NCBI GenBank assembly: GCA_047624005.1
Contig: JBLHPE010000032.1
Span: 1-23,292, forward strand
Source: Ascidiaceihabitans sp047624005
GTDB lineage: Bacteria; Pseudomonadota; Alphaproteobacteria; Rhodobacterales; Rhodobacteraceae
Direction: 5' to 3'
Length of the DNA stretch: 23,292 nt
A program made the translations under genes and the position numbers. The notes beneath the pieces were generated by a model. That model searched no databases. It saw nothing but the letters and a program-made list of their open reading frames with translations, and was not told the origin of the DNA. Below, in pieces: positions 22,514-23,292 of this stretch (the stretch's first letter is position 1; the number at the start of each line of letters is the position of its first letter).

Positions 22514-22870
22514 GTTCTGGCCATGACGCGCCAAATGGCCGCCGATTATGCCAAAGAGAATATTAGATTCAATTCGCTTTGCTCTGGTTTCATCGACACC
22601 CCTTTTAATCGTGGCTTTGAAATTCAAATGGGTGGCCGCGACAAACTGGATGAATATGTGACTACTGCAACTCCGATGACCCGTTTCGGGACTGTCGATT
22701 AGATTGCGAACGGAACTGTTTACCTCGCTTCTGACCAATCTTCCTTCATGACGGGGCATGCTTTGGTCATCGACGGGAGAGAGTATCTGAGAGACAGCGC
22801 CTGTGATGGAGCAAGCGGACCATGCTGCCTGTCAAATTTTTATAGGTATCAGTTTATGTGGCCAAAATAG
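22514..22870 (+). pseudogene. Short-chain dehydrogenase C-terminal fragment with in-frame TAG
   Basis: Read from 22514 the frame gives VLAMTRQMAADYAKENIRF, NSLCSGFIDTPFNRGFEI, then TPMTRFGTVD, a TAG stop at 22700-22702, then IANGTVYLASDQSSFMTG and HALVIDGRE. This is the unmistakable last third of a classical SDR. The N-terminal cofactor and catalytic parts are missing. The TAG stands where such proteins have Glu (GTVDEIA), a one-base GAG to TAG change, and the usual DGGE end is DGRE. It is a different subfamily from the intact SDR at 20190, so not a simple tandem duplicate. Confidence 0.88.
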
Positions 22871-23014
22871 TGGCGTTGTTAGGTACAACTCCATGAGCTG
22901 CGAAGTGTTGGACCCTTGAATAGTGCAGGTTGAGCAACATGTCTAATAGAATGGACTTCATCTAAAACCATTTGTTAGTCGCAACCATAATATTCTTCAT
23001 GAACTGGAAAACCC

Positions 23015-23292
23015 ATGCAATCGATTTTGAAGAGTGCTGTGGCAATTGTCTTGCTATTGGGTGCACCGTCTCAGTTGATTGCCGACGATTTAACCTTCGA
23101 GAACTTTGAGAACCAACCCGAAACACGTTGGCGATTTTTCGCAGATACAGTGATGGGTGGCGTTTCAGAGCTATGCTTGAATTTGGGTGACGCGCATCAT
23201 CAGGCGGCGTGGTTTTCGGTGTCACCGGTCACTTCGACACCATCGTTGAATTTGATACCATCGATGACTTTTGGCAACTGGTTTCTGCCCTT
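23015..23292 (+). pseudogene. CIA30-like exported protein, probably broken; runs off the window
   Basis: ATG 23015 (GGAAAA upstream) opens MQSILKSAVAIVLLLGAPSQ, a signal peptide cleaved near LIA-DD. TFENFENQPETRWRFFADTV and MGGVSE follow, the start of a CIA30-type (complex I intermediate-associated protein 30) domain as found in many marine alphaproteobacteria. After GVSE (about 23170) the frame loses family character. A different frame, open from 23191 to the window end, then reads GVTGHFDTIVEFDTIDDFWQ, which looks protein-like but is not recognised. A frameshift plus local scrambling, or a fusion junction, is likely. The true end is outside the window. Confidence 0.6.

Noticed and set aside
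22433..22759. 108-codon minus-strand frame across the LuxR/SDR junction
   Set aside because: It is out of frame with the LuxR HTH and antisense to the SDR remnant, so it arises by chance.

Overview
The window looks like chromosomal DNA of a marine alphaproteobacterium of the Roseobacter group (Rhodobacterales). The support is two complete tripartite TRAP transporters, an FCD-type GntR regulator, a caspase-like periplasmic protein, a bacterial-type 3-hydroxyanthranilate dioxygenase and roughly balanced base composition. This is judged from protein character only; no database was searched.

Layout. (1) 1-2993: the 3' part of a giant secreted repeat protein, with near-identical 93-residue VCBS/cadherin-like repeats, further Ig-like domains and a short C-terminal RTX calcium-binding block. 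(2) 3098-5909: a MscS-type channel with a C-terminal cyclic-nucleotide-binding-like domain (minus strand), divergent from a signal-peptide-bearing caspase-like protein (plus strand). (3) 5992-13856: a catabolic island. A minus-strand operon carries a DapA-superfamily protein, 3-hydroxyanthranilate 3,4-dioxygenase and TRAP DctP-DctQ-DctM. A divergent plus-strand set carries an L-aspartate-dehydrogenase-like protein, a LysR regulator and an aldehyde dehydrogenase. No upstream kynurenine-pathway gene and no standard downstream ACMS gene is present, so the substrate and pathway are unresolved. (4) 14025-20939: a hexuronate island. A minus-strand operon dctP-dctQ-dctM-uxuA-kdgK imports a sugar acid and converts D-mannonate to KDG and then KDPG. 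The GntR regulator and a short-chain dehydrogenase are divergent from it. A 12-bp motif matching at 11 of 12 positions lies in front of both transcription directions and is the likely operator. (5) 20940-23292: a gene-poor, decaying region. It holds an isolated 27-codon ORF with a strong ribosome-binding site and its own terminator, a tRNA-Ser(GCT), a LuxR-type HTH fragment abutting a short-chain dehydrogenase pseudogene with an in-frame TAG, and a broken CIA30-like secreted-protein gene that runs off the end.

How the genes work together. Both TRAP operons have a strong hairpin with a T-rich tail in the gap between dctP and dctQ. This fits partial termination that yields more binding protein than membrane subunits. 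In both, dctQ and dctM overlap by ATGA, which suggests translational coupling. The uronate island is nearly self-sufficient (uptake, UxuA, KdgK, regulator) but has no UxuB; the SDR may fill that gap. The aromatic/amino-acid island has a coherent regulator-transporter-enzyme architecture, but its enzyme combination matches no textbook pathway and is the best candidate here for undescribed biochemistry.
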